A stretch of DNA of 46,267 nucleotides from Ruminococcaceae bacterium UBA3818 (GTDB lineage: Bacteria; Bacillota; Clostridia; Oscillospirales; Ruminococcaceae), in NCBI GenBank assembly GCA_002369315.1, contig DFDW01000014.1, positions 26,821 through 73,087 of the forward strand, read 5' to 3'. The position numbers were made by a program, and so were the translations under genes. This document shows positions 8,236 through 17,016 of this stretch, piece by piece. The notes under the pieces were generated by a model that was not told the DNA's origin, made no database searches, and saw only the letters and a program-made list of their open reading frames with translations. How positions within the stretch are numbered: position 1 is the stretch's first letter; each line of letters opens with the position of its first letter.

Positions 8236-9081
8236 TTAATGTTCGCTGAATCCTTTGCCGATGATCTCGCTGGAGTTGGTGATCATAATAAATGCATGCG
8301 GATCTACCTGCCGGGCGTAAGCACGCAGGGCAACCGCCTGATGCCGGCGGGTCGCGGTGAGGATAATATAGCGTTTCTGATGGCTGTACGACCCTTCCGC
8401 CACCTCGATGGTCGCGCCTCGTTTCAGCGTCTCGTTGATGTATTTGACGATGGGGTCGGGGTTGCTGGTAATCACAGTAAAGAATTTGGACAGGTTGATG
8501 GATTCGATCACCATGTCCACTACCAGCGTTTTCAGCACCAGTCCCATAATGGAGAACAGTCCGGTCTGCATGCCGAAGACCGCGCAAGCGGTGATAACGA
8601 TTACACAGTCGCTAATGAAAAGAGCCTTTCCGATATCGATACTGCTGTATTTTTTAACGATCATGGCGATGATATCGGTGCCGCCGGTGGATGCGTTGAT
8701 GTTAAAGAGGATGGCGGATCCCACCGCGGGCAGCCCCACGGCAAAGAAAAGCTCCAGCAGAGGCTCGTCGGTAAACGGAGCGTTCATCGGCTGTACCCGC
8801 TCCAGCACCCAGACAATGCCGGACATCAAGATGCTGGAATAAGCGGTTTTCGCGCCGAACCCTTTGCCAAACACCAGAAATCCCAGCAAAAGCAGCAGCA
8901 TGTTGATAATGAAGTTAATCGTACCGGTGGACAGCCCGGGAATCAGAGCGCCGAGAATGATCGAAATACCGGATACGCCCCCGGTGGAAAAATGGTTGGG
9001 CATTTTAAAATAATATAGTCCGATGGCCACCAGAATGGTACCGCCAGTCAACAAAAGAAAATCACGGATTTTTCGATTCAT
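8236..9081 (-). CDS. YitT-family integral membrane protein (DUF161/DUF2179)
   Basis: A 281-residue membrane protein. The N-terminal two thirds hold five or six hydrophobic helices (LLLTGGTILVAIGLYYFKMP, GGVSGISIILGALIP, MGLVLKTLVVDMV). A C-terminal soluble domain of about 80 residues includes KFFTVITSNPDPIVKYI and GSYSHQKRYIILTA, typical of the DUF2179 part. The transported substrate of this widespread firmicute family is not established. The start MNRKIRDFLLL at 9081 has GAAGGGTGA upstream; the longer open frame to 9321 runs through the preceding terminator and was rejected. Confidence 0.9.
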   Translation of the reverse strand: MNRKIRDFLLLTGGTILVAIGLYYFKMPNHFSTGGVSGISIILGALIPGLSTGTINFIINMLLLLLGFLVFGKGFGAKTAYSSILMSGIVWVLERVQPMNAPFTDEPLLELFFAVGLPAVGSAILFNINASTGGTDIIAMIVKKYSSIDIGKALFISDCVIVITACAVFGMQTGLFSIMGLVLKTLVVDMVIESINLSKFFTVITSNPDPIVKYINETLKRGATIEVAEGSYSHQKRYIILTATRRHQAVALRAYARQVDPHAFIMITNSSEIIGKGFSEH

Positions 9082-9220
9082 AAAAGTCACCCTTCCACAA
9101 CATAAGCTTTGTGTTGATTGCTCTGGTAACAGTATAAAAAATTTTTTTGCATAAAACAACCGTTTTTGCAAAGTGTGCAAGTATTTATGCGGATAAGGCG
9201 CCGGGGAAGGGAACATAACA

Positions 9221-9251
9221 AAAAAGCGTCCGGATTTTCCGGACGCTTTTT
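9221..9251 (-). terminator. Intrinsic terminator of the flavodoxin-like gene
   Basis: AAAAAGCGTCCGGA, a three-base loop and TCCGGACGCTTTTT form a perfect hairpin with A and T flanks on both sides. It sits 17 bases after the minus-strand stop at 9269 and could act in both directions. Confidence 0.85.
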
Positions 9252-9268
9252 GGACAAGCTTTTTTCGA

Positions 9269-9697
9269 TTACTGATGAATGATGTCGATAATGTGTTTTG
9301 CCCAGTCTTTGATATCGGCAACGCTCGCGTCAGTTACTTTAGAGCCGAACAGGCCGGATTTTACCGGTACCAGATGGGGCTCGTCAACAACGTTGATGTT
9401 GTTGGCGCGGATGATGTTGGCCAGCTCTTTCGCCGCTTCAACGCCGCCTTTGGTGGTTGCGCTGAACGCAACGTTCTGGCATCTGGCGTTGTCCAGGTTC
9501 CGGCAGAAATCAACCAGCGCTTTTTTCGGTTTCGAAGCGCCGTCGTCGATGCAGACCAGGATCAGTTTTTCGTTTTCAACCGGGTACGCCGGAGGAATCT
9601 GGTCCGCTTTTACACGGTATTCGCGGGACAGCTGTTCCATCAGTTCCTCAGCGACGCTTTCTGTTTTAAAGAAAAATACACGCATTTTAAAGTTCAT
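9269..9697 (-). CDS. Flavodoxin-like domain protein
   Basis: A 142-residue soluble protein. The pattern KLILVCIDDG at about 43-52, then FCRNL, NVAFSATTKGGVEAAKELANIIRAN and a C-terminal VADIKDWAKHIIDI, resembles the alternating beta/alpha fold of small flavodoxin-like proteins, but the canonical FMN-binding T/S-x-T-G-x-T loop is not clear. Electron transfer is possible but not shown. The start MNFKMRVFFFK has GGAGG nine bases upstream. It appears monocistronic, with its own terminator. The fold call is moderate and function unassigned. Confidence 0.6.
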   Translation of the reverse strand: MNFKMRVFFFKTESVAEELMEQLSREYRVKADQIPPAYPVENEKLILVCIDDGASKPKKALVDFCRNLDNARCQNVAFSATTKGGVEAAKELANIIRANNINVVDEPHLVPVKSGLFGSKVTDASVADIKDWAKHIIDIIHQ

Positions 9698-10025
9698 CGT
9701 TTGCAACCTCCAATAATTTCCGTACTCGCCAGGGCGTTTTAGCTGATACAATATACCAGAAAACCGGCGCATGGATATATTCTACAACAGATATAAACCC
9801 AATTGCAAGGGGTATTTTTTACGAGAAGCGTAAATAATTTATGAACGGAAAAAAAGACCGGCCCAAAATGCAGAAAAAGATGGCGAACAGCCGTTTTTTC
9901 TGTACAGAAAGAGGAAAACATGCTATTATTGAAAAGATGAAATCAATACAAATTTGTGCAGTTGTACAAATTTTGGCGAATCGGTTTTCTGCTGGTTCTG
10001 AAAAGAGAAAGGAAATGGAAAAGCA
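9698..10025. promoter_or_regulatory. Divergent intergenic region with a promoter and two dyads
   Basis: A 328-base non-coding stretch between divergent genes. On the plus strand, TGTACA (9901-9906) and TATTAT (9924-9929), 17 bases apart, form a candidate promoter. A perfect 14-base palindrome TTTCTGTACAGAAA (9897-9910) covers its -35 box. Just downstream, AAATTTGT (9950-9957) and ACAAATTT (9966-9973) form a second perfect dyad with an 8-base spacer. The two dyads look like operators for the gene at 10026. No RNA gene is seen. Confidence 0.4.
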
Positions 10026-10979
10026 ATGGCAAACGGGAAACATTTAACCGCTTTGGCGGTCAAAATGGGGATGCGATATTATGAGGAGCAAAACCTTGTG
10101 TTCGGAAAAGTGGCAGGGTATGAGTGTGCGGTTCGGGAACAGCCGGAAAAGAAAATGATGATGGTTCATGTAGTGGCTAAATCTGCCGTGGATGACAGCG
10201 GGATGCAGCAGCTTTTGGAGCAGCTGCAGCAGGAATACCCGGCCATCACAGCAGCTGTATATGAAAATTATACGGCCAGTCTGCGGCTGAGTACCACCCA
10301 GGAGGGGAATTTGATGCAGCAGGCGGAAGAGGTGCTGTGCCGGATCACGGATTTCGCGAAAAAAGAAGATTATCGGCCCTGCTGCAGCGGCTGCGGCAAA
10401 ACAAAGGATGTGCGGCGCTTTTTGCTCGACGGCGAAGCCAGAATGCTATGTCCCTCCTGCCGCGCCAAAGCGGAAGCCAGCCTGACAGACCAATGGCAGC
10501 AAAAAAAATTTCCGCACCACAGCGTGCTGAAGGGCGTTATCCTTGTGCTGGTGGTTTTGCTGATCGGGGCCACCGCGTGGGTGGGCGTTTATACAGGAGG
10601 CCATTCCGCGGTGCTGATCGGCGTAGCGATGACGATTTTGAGCTTTTTGGGTTACCAGTATATGGCCGGCCGGATGAAAACCGGAAGCGTGATCGGCCTT
10701 TTGTTGGGCCTTTTGGCCACCGTGTTCCTTTGCCATAATCTTTGTGTGGCGTTTGAGCTGGTTGTGGCAATTGGACAGCAGCAGCAAATCAGTATCACCG
10801 GCGCTTTGCTGTTTATCCCTACCTTTTTAAAAGACCCGACCAACCGGGAGGTTTATTTTTTACAGCTGGGTCTTTCGGTACTGGCAGTGGCGCTGGCGGC
10901 GGCTCCCATGCTTTGGCTGGTCCATTACTCCTGGCATCATAAAGAGCAGCTGGAATCTTTAGAGGAACCTGCCGCATAA
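10026..10979 (+). CDS. Uncharacterised membrane protein with cytoplasmic zinc ribbon
   Basis: A 317-residue protein I cannot assign to a named family. Residues 1-115 are soluble. A zinc ribbon of four cysteines (C120, C123, C142, C145, as CxxC...CxxC) follows. About five hydrophobic helices run from residue 168 to 303 (VLKGVILVLVVLLIGATAW, HSAVLIGVAMTILSFLGY, VIGLLLGLLATVFL and others). The tail is acidic. A zinc ribbon ahead of membrane helices suggests a sensing or assembly role, but this is a guess. The stop is 30 bases before the S9 peptidase start, so the two genes are probably cotranscribed from the dyad-flanked promoter upstream. Confidence 0.8.
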   Translation: MANGKHLTALAVKMGMRYYEEQNLVFGKVAGYECAVREQPEKKMMMVHVVAKSAVDDSGMQQLLEQLQQEYPAITAAVYENYTASLRLSTTQEGNLMQQAEEVLCRITDFAKKEDYRPCCSGCGKTKDVRRFLLDGEARMLCPSCRAKAEASLTDQWQQKKFPHHSVLKGVILVLVVLLIGATAWVGVYTGGHSAVLIGVAMTILSFLGYQYMAGRMKTGSVIGLLLGLLATVFLCHNLCVAFELVVAIGQQQQISITGALLFIPTFLKDPTNREVYFLQLGLSVLAVALAAAPMLWLVHYSWHHKEQLESLEEPAA

Positions 10980-11008
10980 TGCTGCGGCGACATGAGGAGG
11001 AATTTTTT

Positions 11009-13006
11009 ATGAAATCGATCGACATTGACCATTTTGCGAATTTTGCCTTTTTGAACCATCTGAAAGTCAGCAACGGCAAAAAAGCGGCTTTTTTGATCAA
11101 AAAGGCGAATCTGTCGGAAAACAGCTACGAGTCGGACCTGTATCTCTGGCGGGACGGACAGACGATCCGGCTGACCGATACCGGCAAAGTGTCGGACTTT
11201 TATTGGGTGGGGGAAGAACTCTATTTCCCGGCGGTTCGGAAAAAGGCGGATCAGGAATACACAAAAAAGGGACTCCCCTTAACGGTATTTTACCGTCTTC
11301 CCTTGACCGGAGGCGAAGCGGTGGAGGCGTTCCGGGTCAAGGAGAAAATCAAATCAGTGAAGTTTATTTCGCCGGAAGAGTTTTACTTTGTGGCCGATTA
11401 TGATCCAAAAGCAGAGTGGGCGCTGGAAACAGCCGGCGGCAAGGCGGATGAGGCAGAACGGCTTTTGAAAGAGGAATCGGACTATATCGTGTTTGATCAG
11501 CTGCCGTTCTGGTCCAACGGTGTGGGCGTGACCAATGGCCATCGGGACCGGCTGTATTATTACAAAAACGGGGAAGTGACCGCCGTTACCGACCGTTACA
11601 CCAATGTCAAGGATTGGCAGGTGCTGGATGGCGGAAACCGGGTGCTGTTTATTTCGAACCGTTTCGAACAGAAAAAAGAAACGCCTACCCAGCTGAAGCT
11701 ATATGAGAAATCCACCGGCTCCATTACCGATGTGTCCATGGAAAACCCGTTCTCCCACAGCAGGATCACCCTGCTGGGCGGCGACGAGGTGCTGCTGCTG
11801 GGCTCAGACCAGAAGTTGTACGGCCTGAATCAGGACCCGAATTTCTATCGTTACAATTTTAAAACCGGCGAACGCAGGGTGTTGGATGAAAGTCACATGC
11901 ATGCCACCGGATGTTCGGTGGGCAGCGATGTAAAGATGGGCAACATCTCCTCTCCCTGGCATTACGACGGGAAAAACACGGTCTATTTTACTGAAACGGT
12001 GGATGACAGCTGCCAGCTGGCATCCATTGACCTGGAAAAAGGCGAGATCCGCCACATTACACAGAAAAAAGGCATGGTCGTTGAATTTGCGCCGTATGAA
12101 CAGGGATTTTTAACCCTCAGCATCCGGGGCAACGACGGTATCGAGCTGTTTTATACCGAAATGTCCGGCAAGGAGACGCAGCTGACGCATTTTAATACGC
12201 ATCTGACTGAAGAATACACGATCTCCACCCCGGAAGAATTGACGTTCCAAAACGAAGTGGGAGACGAGATCAAAGGCTGGATCATCAAACCTGTGGGCTT
12301 TGATGACAGCAAAAAATATCCGGTGATCCTGGACATCCACGGCGGGCCTAAAACCGCATACGGCCCCAACTTTTTCCACGAAATGCAGTATTGGGCCAAC
12401 CTGGGATACGGTGTTATTTTCTGCAATCCGACCGGGTCTGACGGGCGCGGCACCAAATTTTCCGATATCCGCGGCAAATACGGCACCATTGATTACAACG
12501 ATATCATGACTTTTGTAGACGTTTGCCTGCAAAAATCACCTTGGATGGACGGGGAACGCATGGGCGTTACTGGCGGCAGCTATGGAGGCTTTATGACCAA
12601 CTGGATCATCGGCCATACCGACCGCTTCCGCTGTGCCGCTTCGCAGCGCAGTATTTCCAACTGGGTATCCAAATCCAATACCACCGATATCGGCTATTAT
12701 TTCAACAAAGATCAAATCGGAACCGACGCCTGGACGGATCACGATAAAATCTGGTGGCATTCTCCGCTCAAATACGCGGACCGCTGTAAAACTCCAACTT
12801 TGTTTATCCACAGCGACGAGGACTACCGCTGCTGGCTGGCGGAAGGGCTGCAGATGTATTATGCGCTCAAGTATTTCGGCGTAGAGGCACGCATGTGCGT
12901 CTTCAAGGGCGAAAACCACGAACTAAGCCGCAGCGGAAAACCGCTGCACCGGATCCGCCGCTTGAAAGAAATCACCCAGTGGTTCCAGCAGCATCTGAAA
13001 GATTGA
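11009..13006 (+). CDS. S9-family serine peptidase (prolyl oligopeptidase/acylaminoacyl-peptidase type)
   Basis: Cytoplasmic peptidase of 665 residues that would cleave short or acylated peptides. The N-terminal part (about 1-400) is a beta-propeller of WD-like repeats. The C-terminal alpha/beta-hydrolase domain has the oxyanion-region LDIHGGPKTAYG, nucleophile S524 in GGSYGGFM, the acid in HSDEDYRC and the base in KGENHELSR. There is no signal peptide. The start MKSIDIDHF was chosen because GAGGAGGA lies six bases upstream; an in-frame ATG at 10979 would overlap the previous stop. It follows the zinc-ribbon membrane gene closely. Confidence 0.94.
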   Translation: MKSIDIDHFANFAFLNHLKVSNGKKAAFLIKKANLSENSYESDLYLWRDGQTIRLTDTGKVSDFYWVGEELYFPAVRKKADQEYTKKGLPLTVFYRLPLTGGEAVEAFRVKEKIKSVKFISPEEFYFVADYDPKAEWALETAGGKADEAERLLKEESDYIVFDQLPFWSNGVGVTNGHRDRLYYYKNGEVTAVTDRYTNVKDWQVLDGGNRVLFISNRFEQKKETPTQLKLYEKSTGSITDVSMENPFSHSRITLLGGDEVLLLGSDQKLYGLNQDPNFYRYNFKTGERRVLDESHMHATGCSVGSDVKMGNISSPWHYDGKNTVYFTETVDDSCQLASIDLEKGEIRHITQKKGMVVEFAPYEQGFLTLSIRGNDGIELFYTEMSGKETQLTHFNTHLTEEYTISTPEELTFQNEVGDEIKGWIIKPVGFDDSKKYPVILDIHGGPKTAYGPNFFHEMQYWANLGYGVIFCNPTGSDGRGTKFSDIRGKYGTIDYNDIMTFVDVCLQKSPWMDGERMGVTGGSYGGFMTNWIIGHTDRFRCAASQRSISNWVSKSNTTDIGYYFNKDQIGTDAWTDHDKIWWHSPLKYADRCKTPTLFIHSDEDYRCWLAEGLQMYYALKYFGVEARMCVFKGENHELSRSGKPLHRIRRLKEITQWFQQHLKD

Positions 13007-13070
13007 TCTGCCCGCTCAGGATAAAACGCTCCATCTTTAAAAGAGCGTTCGTAAAACAGTAAAATAAGTA

Positions 13071-13098
13071 AAAGGCGTGACCATAAAGTCACGCCTTT
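13071..13098. terminator. Bidirectional intrinsic terminator between convergent genes
   Basis: AAAGGCGTGA (13071-13080) and TCACGCCTTT (13089-13098) form a perfect 10-bp stem with an 8-base loop. It separates the S9 peptidase (plus) from the small membrane gene (minus); the minus-strand 3' flank is T-rich. A weaker 7-bp hairpin (AACGCTC/GAGCGTT) lies at 13025-13049. Confidence 0.75.
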
Positions 13099-13127
13099 CG
13101 TATTTGTTCGATAAAACGAAGTTTATC

Positions 13128-13304
13128 TTATTTCTTTCGCTTGTACAATATAAAGAAAACGCCGCTAATCAGAAGTGGAAAAATAATGCGTCCATAATTA
13201 ATGCCGCTCATCCCTCTTGCTGAAATGCCATTCACCAGATATGGGATACCCGTTAAACAAGCTATGAACGCAATAACAGAAATCACAAAATATACTCTCT
13301 TCAT
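13128..13304 (-). CDS. Small two-helix membrane protein, unknown function
   Basis: A 58-residue protein with two hydrophobic segments (VYFVISVIAFIACLTGIPYLV and IIFPLLISGVFFILY), a Gly-rich link and a basic tail YKRKK. I do not recognise a family. The start MKRVYFVIS was preferred because GAGGGAG lies nine bases upstream; a longer frame from 13382 adds 26 residues without a better site. Its 5' side faces a hairpin-rich intergenic region, and it shares a bidirectional terminator with the S9 peptidase. Confidence 0.6.
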   Translation of the reverse strand: MKRVYFVISVIAFIACLTGIPYLVNGISARGMSGINYGRIIFPLLISGVFFILYKRKK

Positions 13305-13617
13305 ATCAGGGAACTCCCTCGTCAAATTCCTATTGGTAAATTTACCTAATTTCATACTATCACATAACAGAATATAATGCAAGAACAGCCACAGTAGCGC
13401 AAACGACTGTGGCTGTTGACTGTTTTATGCACACCGCCCATCTTGATGGGGCGTTTTTTATTCGGAAAGATTGGCGATTTGGTGAACGGGGCAGATGGAT
13501 AAAAGACGCAAAAAAGCGGCTGATGGTTCAGCCGCTTTTTGAAAAATAGAAAAGACTGTATTTTGCCAGGGCAAGACCACGTAAAGGCAAGGCGTCTGCC
13601 GTTTTTGGCAGGACAAA
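13305..13617. other. Hairpin-rich intergenic region
   Basis: A 313-base gap with three stem-loops. A perfect 12-bp stem AACAGCCACAGT/ACTGTGGCTGTT lies at 13384-13417, near the 5' end of the small membrane gene. A hairpin at 13434-13451 is followed by TTTTTT on the plus strand. The TelA terminator lies at 13511-13540. No open frame or RNA gene is recognised. Confidence 0.5.
13511..13540 (-). terminator. Intrinsic terminator of the xpaC-telA unit
   Basis: AAAAAGCGGCTGA and TCAGCCGCTTTTT form a perfect stem around a four-base loop, with T runs on the minus strand. It lies about 80 bases after the TelA stop. Confidence 0.85.
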
Positions 13618-14784
13618 TTACCGCATTTCCAGCAATTTATTTTTCAGATCGCCTTCGATCCGCCGCAGCTCAGCCTCGGCCTCCTGCCGTTTCTGGCGGC
13701 CTTCCTGCTGGATGCGCATCACCTCATCCAACGTGGCAATCAGCGATTCGTTGGTGGTTTTGAGCGTCTCGATATCCACAATTCCCCGCTCCGACTGCTT
13801 GGCTGTTTCAATGGAAGACATTTTCAGCGTTTCCGCGTTTTTGCGCAGCAGTTCATTGGTCATATCCGTCACCGCTTTTTGAGCGTCTGCCGCCTGCTGG
13901 GAATGGGCTACGCCCAAAGCCAGGACCATCTGGCTTTTCCACAGGGGGATGGTATTGACCAGGGTTGACTGGATTTTTTCAGTCATCAGGGTGTCATTGT
14001 TTTGAATCAGGCGGATTTGCGGCGCCATCTGAATGGAGATGGTGCGGGTCAGTTCCAGATCATGGAGCTTCTTTTCAAACCGATTGCACATGGCCGACAA
14101 ATCGTTGGCGGCCTGCGCGTCTTCCGGCAAACCGGTTTGACGGGCTTTCTCCTGCGCGGCGGGCAGCTCGGTTGCTTCCACCTCAGCCAGTTTCTTTTTG
14201 CCGGCCAGAATGTACATGGACAGTTCTTTAAAATAGACCTTGTTCATTTCATACATTTTGTCCAGCATGGCAATGTCCTTCATCAGCTGCACCTGGTGGT
14301 CTTCCAGCGCGTTGCAGATGCGGTTCACATTGGCCTCCGCGCTGGAATATTTGGCTTTATAGGTAGAAATTTTGTTGCCGGAGCGCTTAAAAAAGCTAAA
14401 CAGGCCTTTCTCTTCTTCATCCACATTGAATTTTTTCAGTTCGACCACAACATTGGTCAGCATCTCTCCGACTTCGCTCATATCTTTGGTGCGGACATTA
14501 CTCAGCGCGGTTTCGGAGAAGTCAGCAATTTTTTTCTGAGCGCTGGAACCATATTGCAGAATCTGGTTTGAATTGTTGATTTGGATTTTTTCTGCAAAGT
14601 CATTGACCATCTTTTGCTCCGCCTCGGTCAGGGTGCTTTCATCAAAAACGGCGCTTTGCGGCTGTTCGGGAGCGGGCGCCAGCGCTTGCTCCTCGGCGAC
14701 TTGTAAATCCAGCGTCAAGGTAGGGACTTCCTGCGTGTCCAGAGAAAGCTGCGGCACGGCAGTTTCCATTTTCTTTTCCTCCAT
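13618..14784 (-). CDS. telA: Toxic anion resistance protein, TelA/KlaA family
   Basis: A 388-residue cytoplasmic, mostly helical protein of family PF05816. After a variable acidic N-terminus it shows VNDFAEKIQINNSNQILQYG near 60-80. It continues with long coiled helices, the conserved MDKMYEMNKVYFKELSMYILAG near 170-190, and ends EGDLKNKLLEMR. The name derives from tellurite resistance on plasmids; in chromosomal firmicute copies the role is more likely envelope stress or maintenance. It lies 26 bases after the XpaC-like gene with a good AGGAGGA site. The two families are a recurrent pair. Confidence 0.92.
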   Translation of the reverse strand: MEEKKMETAVPQLSLDTQEVPTLTLDLQVAEEQALAPAPEQPQSAVFDESTLTEAEQKMVNDFAEKIQINNSNQILQYGSSAQKKIADFSETALSNVRTKDMSEVGEMLTNVVVELKKFNVDEEEKGLFSFFKRSGNKISTYKAKYSSAEANVNRICNALEDHQVQLMKDIAMLDKMYEMNKVYFKELSMYILAGKKKLAEVEATELPAAQEKARQTGLPEDAQAANDLSAMCNRFEKKLHDLELTRTISIQMAPQIRLIQNNDTLMTEKIQSTLVNTIPLWKSQMVLALGVAHSQQAADAQKAVTDMTNELLRKNAETLKMSSIETAKQSERGIVDIETLKTTNESLIATLDEVMRIQQEGRQKRQEAEAELRRIEGDLKNKLLEMR

Positions 14785-14810
14785 AAAACGATCCTCCTGT
14801 TCAAAATCAG

Positions 14811-16097
14811 TTATCGGGACGATCCGCCGAAATCTTTTTGGGTCAGCCCCTCCTGGGCGAGCATGGTTTTCAGCACGCTGATGTCGGCGGAAATATCAAT
14901 GGCGTCATTTTGAAACAAACTATCCAATAAAGAAGCAAAAGCGCTGTTGACCGTATCGAGAATATCCAGGATCTCTTTTTTGGCAGTCAGGATATTTTCC
15001 CCCTGCACCGGCTGGGATTCGAATTCCCGATAAGAGGTGACCAGTTTGACGGTCGTAGGCAGATAATAGTTCATAAAGCGCCGGATCTCCGGCAGCTTTT
15101 CAGGGTGTTTTTCCACACAGGAAAAGATTTTTCCGGTGACGGTCTCCAGCTGGGTCAGTTTTTCTGAGATTTCCTGACCGGGCAAAGCGGCATTGGCCTC
15201 CTGAATCCTGCGGATCCAGCCCTGGCCCTCCACGATGACGGCGTCCAGCCCGTTCGGATCCTCCTGAATTCTGGCCTGCTGCAGCTCCCGCAGCTTGCGG
15301 TTTGCCTGGCCTGTCCGGTATTGCCCGTAGGCCTCATCGGTCAAAATCAGGCAGGATTCTTCATCGTCCAGATGCCCCTGGGGAAACATGCCTTTTTTGA
15401 TCATGCGCTTCAAATCCCGGATGACATATTTTTGCGATTTATTTACAGCCGCGGCCAGCACGCTGATCGAACAGACCTGCCTGCCGCCAATGGCCTGCAA
15501 ATATTGCTGGTATCGGCGCTTGCGGAATTTTCCGCCGCAGTAAAAAGAAAAGCAGAAGCTTCCGCCCGCCAACAGCAAAGAGATCAAAAAAGAAAAAATC
15601 ATGGAAAACGCAAAGGGGCCGCGCAGAAGATCCAAAATCACCTGGTAAGCGCTTTGCAAAAAGCAGATGCCGAACAAAAGCCCCAGAAAAATACCGGCCG
15701 ATGCGGCCGCTTTGCTGGGCAGCTTGGCCTTTTTCGGCTTTTTGGCCGTTTGCTGCTGGCTTACCTGTCTTTGGGAGGAATATCGGGGGACAACAGGCTG
15801 AAAAGATTGGCGCGCCGCCGGGCGCTGCTGCGCCTGCACCTGCCGCGCCTGCCCCTGCACCTGCCGCGCCTGCGCCTGCACCTGCCGCGCCTGCGCCTGC
15901 GCCTGCCGCTGCGCTTCGTCGACGGCGCTGGAAATGTTGGCTCCGATCTGCCCGCCGCAGGTAAAAGTCTTTTCTACCACGTTTTGAACGGTTGTCCCCA
16001 AAGTTTGCTTTAACGCTGAAAAATCGCCGGACTGCAATGCTTTTTCAATGCTGTCGCTGATCATCTTTTCAAAATCCGATTCCTGGTTGTTTTTCAT
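14811..16097 (-). CDS. XpaC-like protein (5-bromo-4-chloroindolyl phosphate hydrolysis family)
   Basis: A 428-residue membrane-anchored protein. Residues 1-60 form a soluble helix. About 62-100 is a Gln/Ala/Arg low-complexity tract built from a 7-residue repeat AQARQVQ. Two membrane helices follow (AGIFLGLLFGICFLQSAY and FSMIFSFLISLLLAGGSF), then a cytoplasmic domain with a helix-turn-helix-like stretch (VLAAAVNKSQKYVIRDLKRMI) and the XpaC C-terminal region. The start MKNNQESDFEKM at 16097 has CGGAGGGG six bases upstream; the longer frame to 16343 overlaps birA. It heads the unit with telA behind a sigma-A promoter. The historic name reflects an indirect phenotype, not a proven phosphatase. 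Confidence 0.85.
   Translation of the reverse strand: MKNNQESDFEKMISDSIEKALQSGDFSALKQTLGTTVQNVVEKTFTCGGQIGANISSAVDEAQRQAQAQARQVQAQARQVQGQARQVQAQQRPAARQSFQPVVPRYSSQRQVSQQQTAKKPKKAKLPSKAAASAGIFLGLLFGICFLQSAYQVILDLLRGPFAFSMIFSFLISLLLAGGSFCFSFYCGGKFRKRRYQQYLQAIGGRQVCSISVLAAAVNKSQKYVIRDLKRMIKKGMFPQGHLDDEESCLILTDEAYGQYRTGQANRKLRELQQARIQEDPNGLDAVIVEGQGWIRRIQEANAALPGQEISEKLTQLETVTGKIFSCVEKHPEKLPEIRRFMNYYLPTTVKLVTSYREFESQPVQGENILTAKKEILDILDTVNSAFASLLDSLFQNDAIDISADISVLKTMLAQEGLTQKDFGGSSR
15837..15905. repeat. 21-base tandem repeat inside the XpaC-like gene
   Basis: Three to four near-identical copies of a 21-base unit (plus strand CTGCACCTGCCGCGCCTGCGC) encode AQARQVQ on the minus strand. Copies differ at one or two bases. 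The unit is a multiple of three, so copy-number change would keep the frame. Confidence 0.85.
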
Positions 16098-16154
16098 CAA
16101 ACCCCTCCGTAATGGAAAACCCGACGGTCGTGAAAGATATAGATACCATGCTCC

Positions 16155-16183
16155 ATTATACCGTATTTCTGTTCTTTTGACAA
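16155..16183 (-). promoter_or_regulatory. Sigma-A promoter of the xpaC-telA unit
   Basis: On the minus strand, TTGTCA (16183-16178) and TATAAT (16160-16155) are exactly 17 bases apart. They lie 58 bases upstream of the XpaC-like start codon and downstream of the birA stop. Confidence 0.8.
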
Positions 16184-16254
16184 TTGGCGGCAAAGGCCTT
16201 TCGGCGGGTATTTTTGTGGTCCTGCGGAACCACAAACACACGAAAAGGAAAGCC

Positions 16255-17016
16255 TTACAGGTAGCCATAAAGCCCCCGGACCGAGGCTTCTCCCGCCCGA
16301 ATGACAAAGGTTTCGCCGTCCTTGCTGCAGATAAGGCCTCCATCCGGCGCGATGGAGACCGCCTGGGCCGTTACTGTTTGCTGCGCCCGGATGACCTGCA
16401 CCTGCCGGCCCAGCGTGGCACACAGCGCCTGGTAAGCGGGCAGGAAAGGAGCGAATCCTTCCCGGCGGTACTGGTCCAGGATGGGCTCCAATTCATCCAA
16501 AAGCATGCCGGCTTCGGTCAGTACCGGCCTTTCCTCGCCGGTGACAGATAAAAGCGAGGTGGCGTGGGGCAAATCGTTTTCGACGAAAAAAGCCGCCGGC
16601 TGATTCAGGTTGATCCCGATCCCGCAGACAGCCGATACCTGGCTGCCTTGGATGCGGCTTTCGCACAGGATGCCGCAGACTTTTTTCTGATGGAGCAGCA
16701 CGTCGTTTGGCCATTTAATGCGGGCGGCGTCCCCCAGCGTGCGCGCGGCCGCCAGGCCGCATAAAAGGGGCAGTAACCCCATATCGTCCGGCTTCATAGA
16801 ATGAAAAAGTACCGATAGGTACAAAGCCTGGCCAGTGGGCGCACCGGACCAGCTTTTCCCCCTGCGGCCCTTACCGGCGGTCTGCCGGCCTGCGATGACA
16901 ACGGTGCCGTCGGGAAAATCGCCCTTTTTGAGGTAATCGTTGGTGGAACCGACCTCATCCAGATAAATCCAGTGTTTTCCGCACCAGACGGCGCGGGAAA
17001 CGGGCAGTTCTTCCAT
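16255..17016 (-). CDS. birA: Biotin--[acetyl-CoA-carboxylase] ligase, monofunctional
   Basis: Attaches biotin to the lysine of biotin carboxyl carrier proteins by way of biotinyl-AMP. It has 253 residues. The LplA/BirA catalytic core shows GSTNDYLK near 23-30, the GRQTAGKGRRGKSW biotinyl-AMP loop near 43-56, IKWPNDVLL and KKVCGILCES. The C-terminal SH3-like cap is residues 205-253. No N-terminal helix-turn-helix is present, so it is a class I ligase without repressor function. Its ATG overlaps the TGA of the upstream phosphoesterase gene (ATGA), implying translational coupling. Confidence 0.95.
   Translation of the reverse strand: MEELPVSRAVWCGKHWIYLDEVGSTNDYLKKGDFPDGTVVIAGRQTAGKGRRGKSWSGAPTGQALYLSVLFHSMKPDDMGLLPLLCGLAAARTLGDAARIKWPNDVLLHQKKVCGILCESRIQGSQVSAVCGIGINLNQPAAFFVENDLPHATSLLSVTGEERPVLTEAGMLLDELEPILDQYRREGFAPFLPAYQALCATLGRQVQVIRAQQTVTAQAVSIAPDGGLICSKDGETFVIRAGEASVRGLYGYL

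Noticed and set aside
15405..15480. Helix-turn-helix in the XpaC-like protein as evidence for a transcription factor
   Set aside because: The stretch is short, lies in a membrane-anchored protein and matches the XpaC C-terminal region as a whole.
16213..16236. Hairpin TTTGTGGT/ACCACAAA downstream of birA as its terminator
   Set aside because: There is no T run after it on the minus strand, so I did not list it as a terminator.
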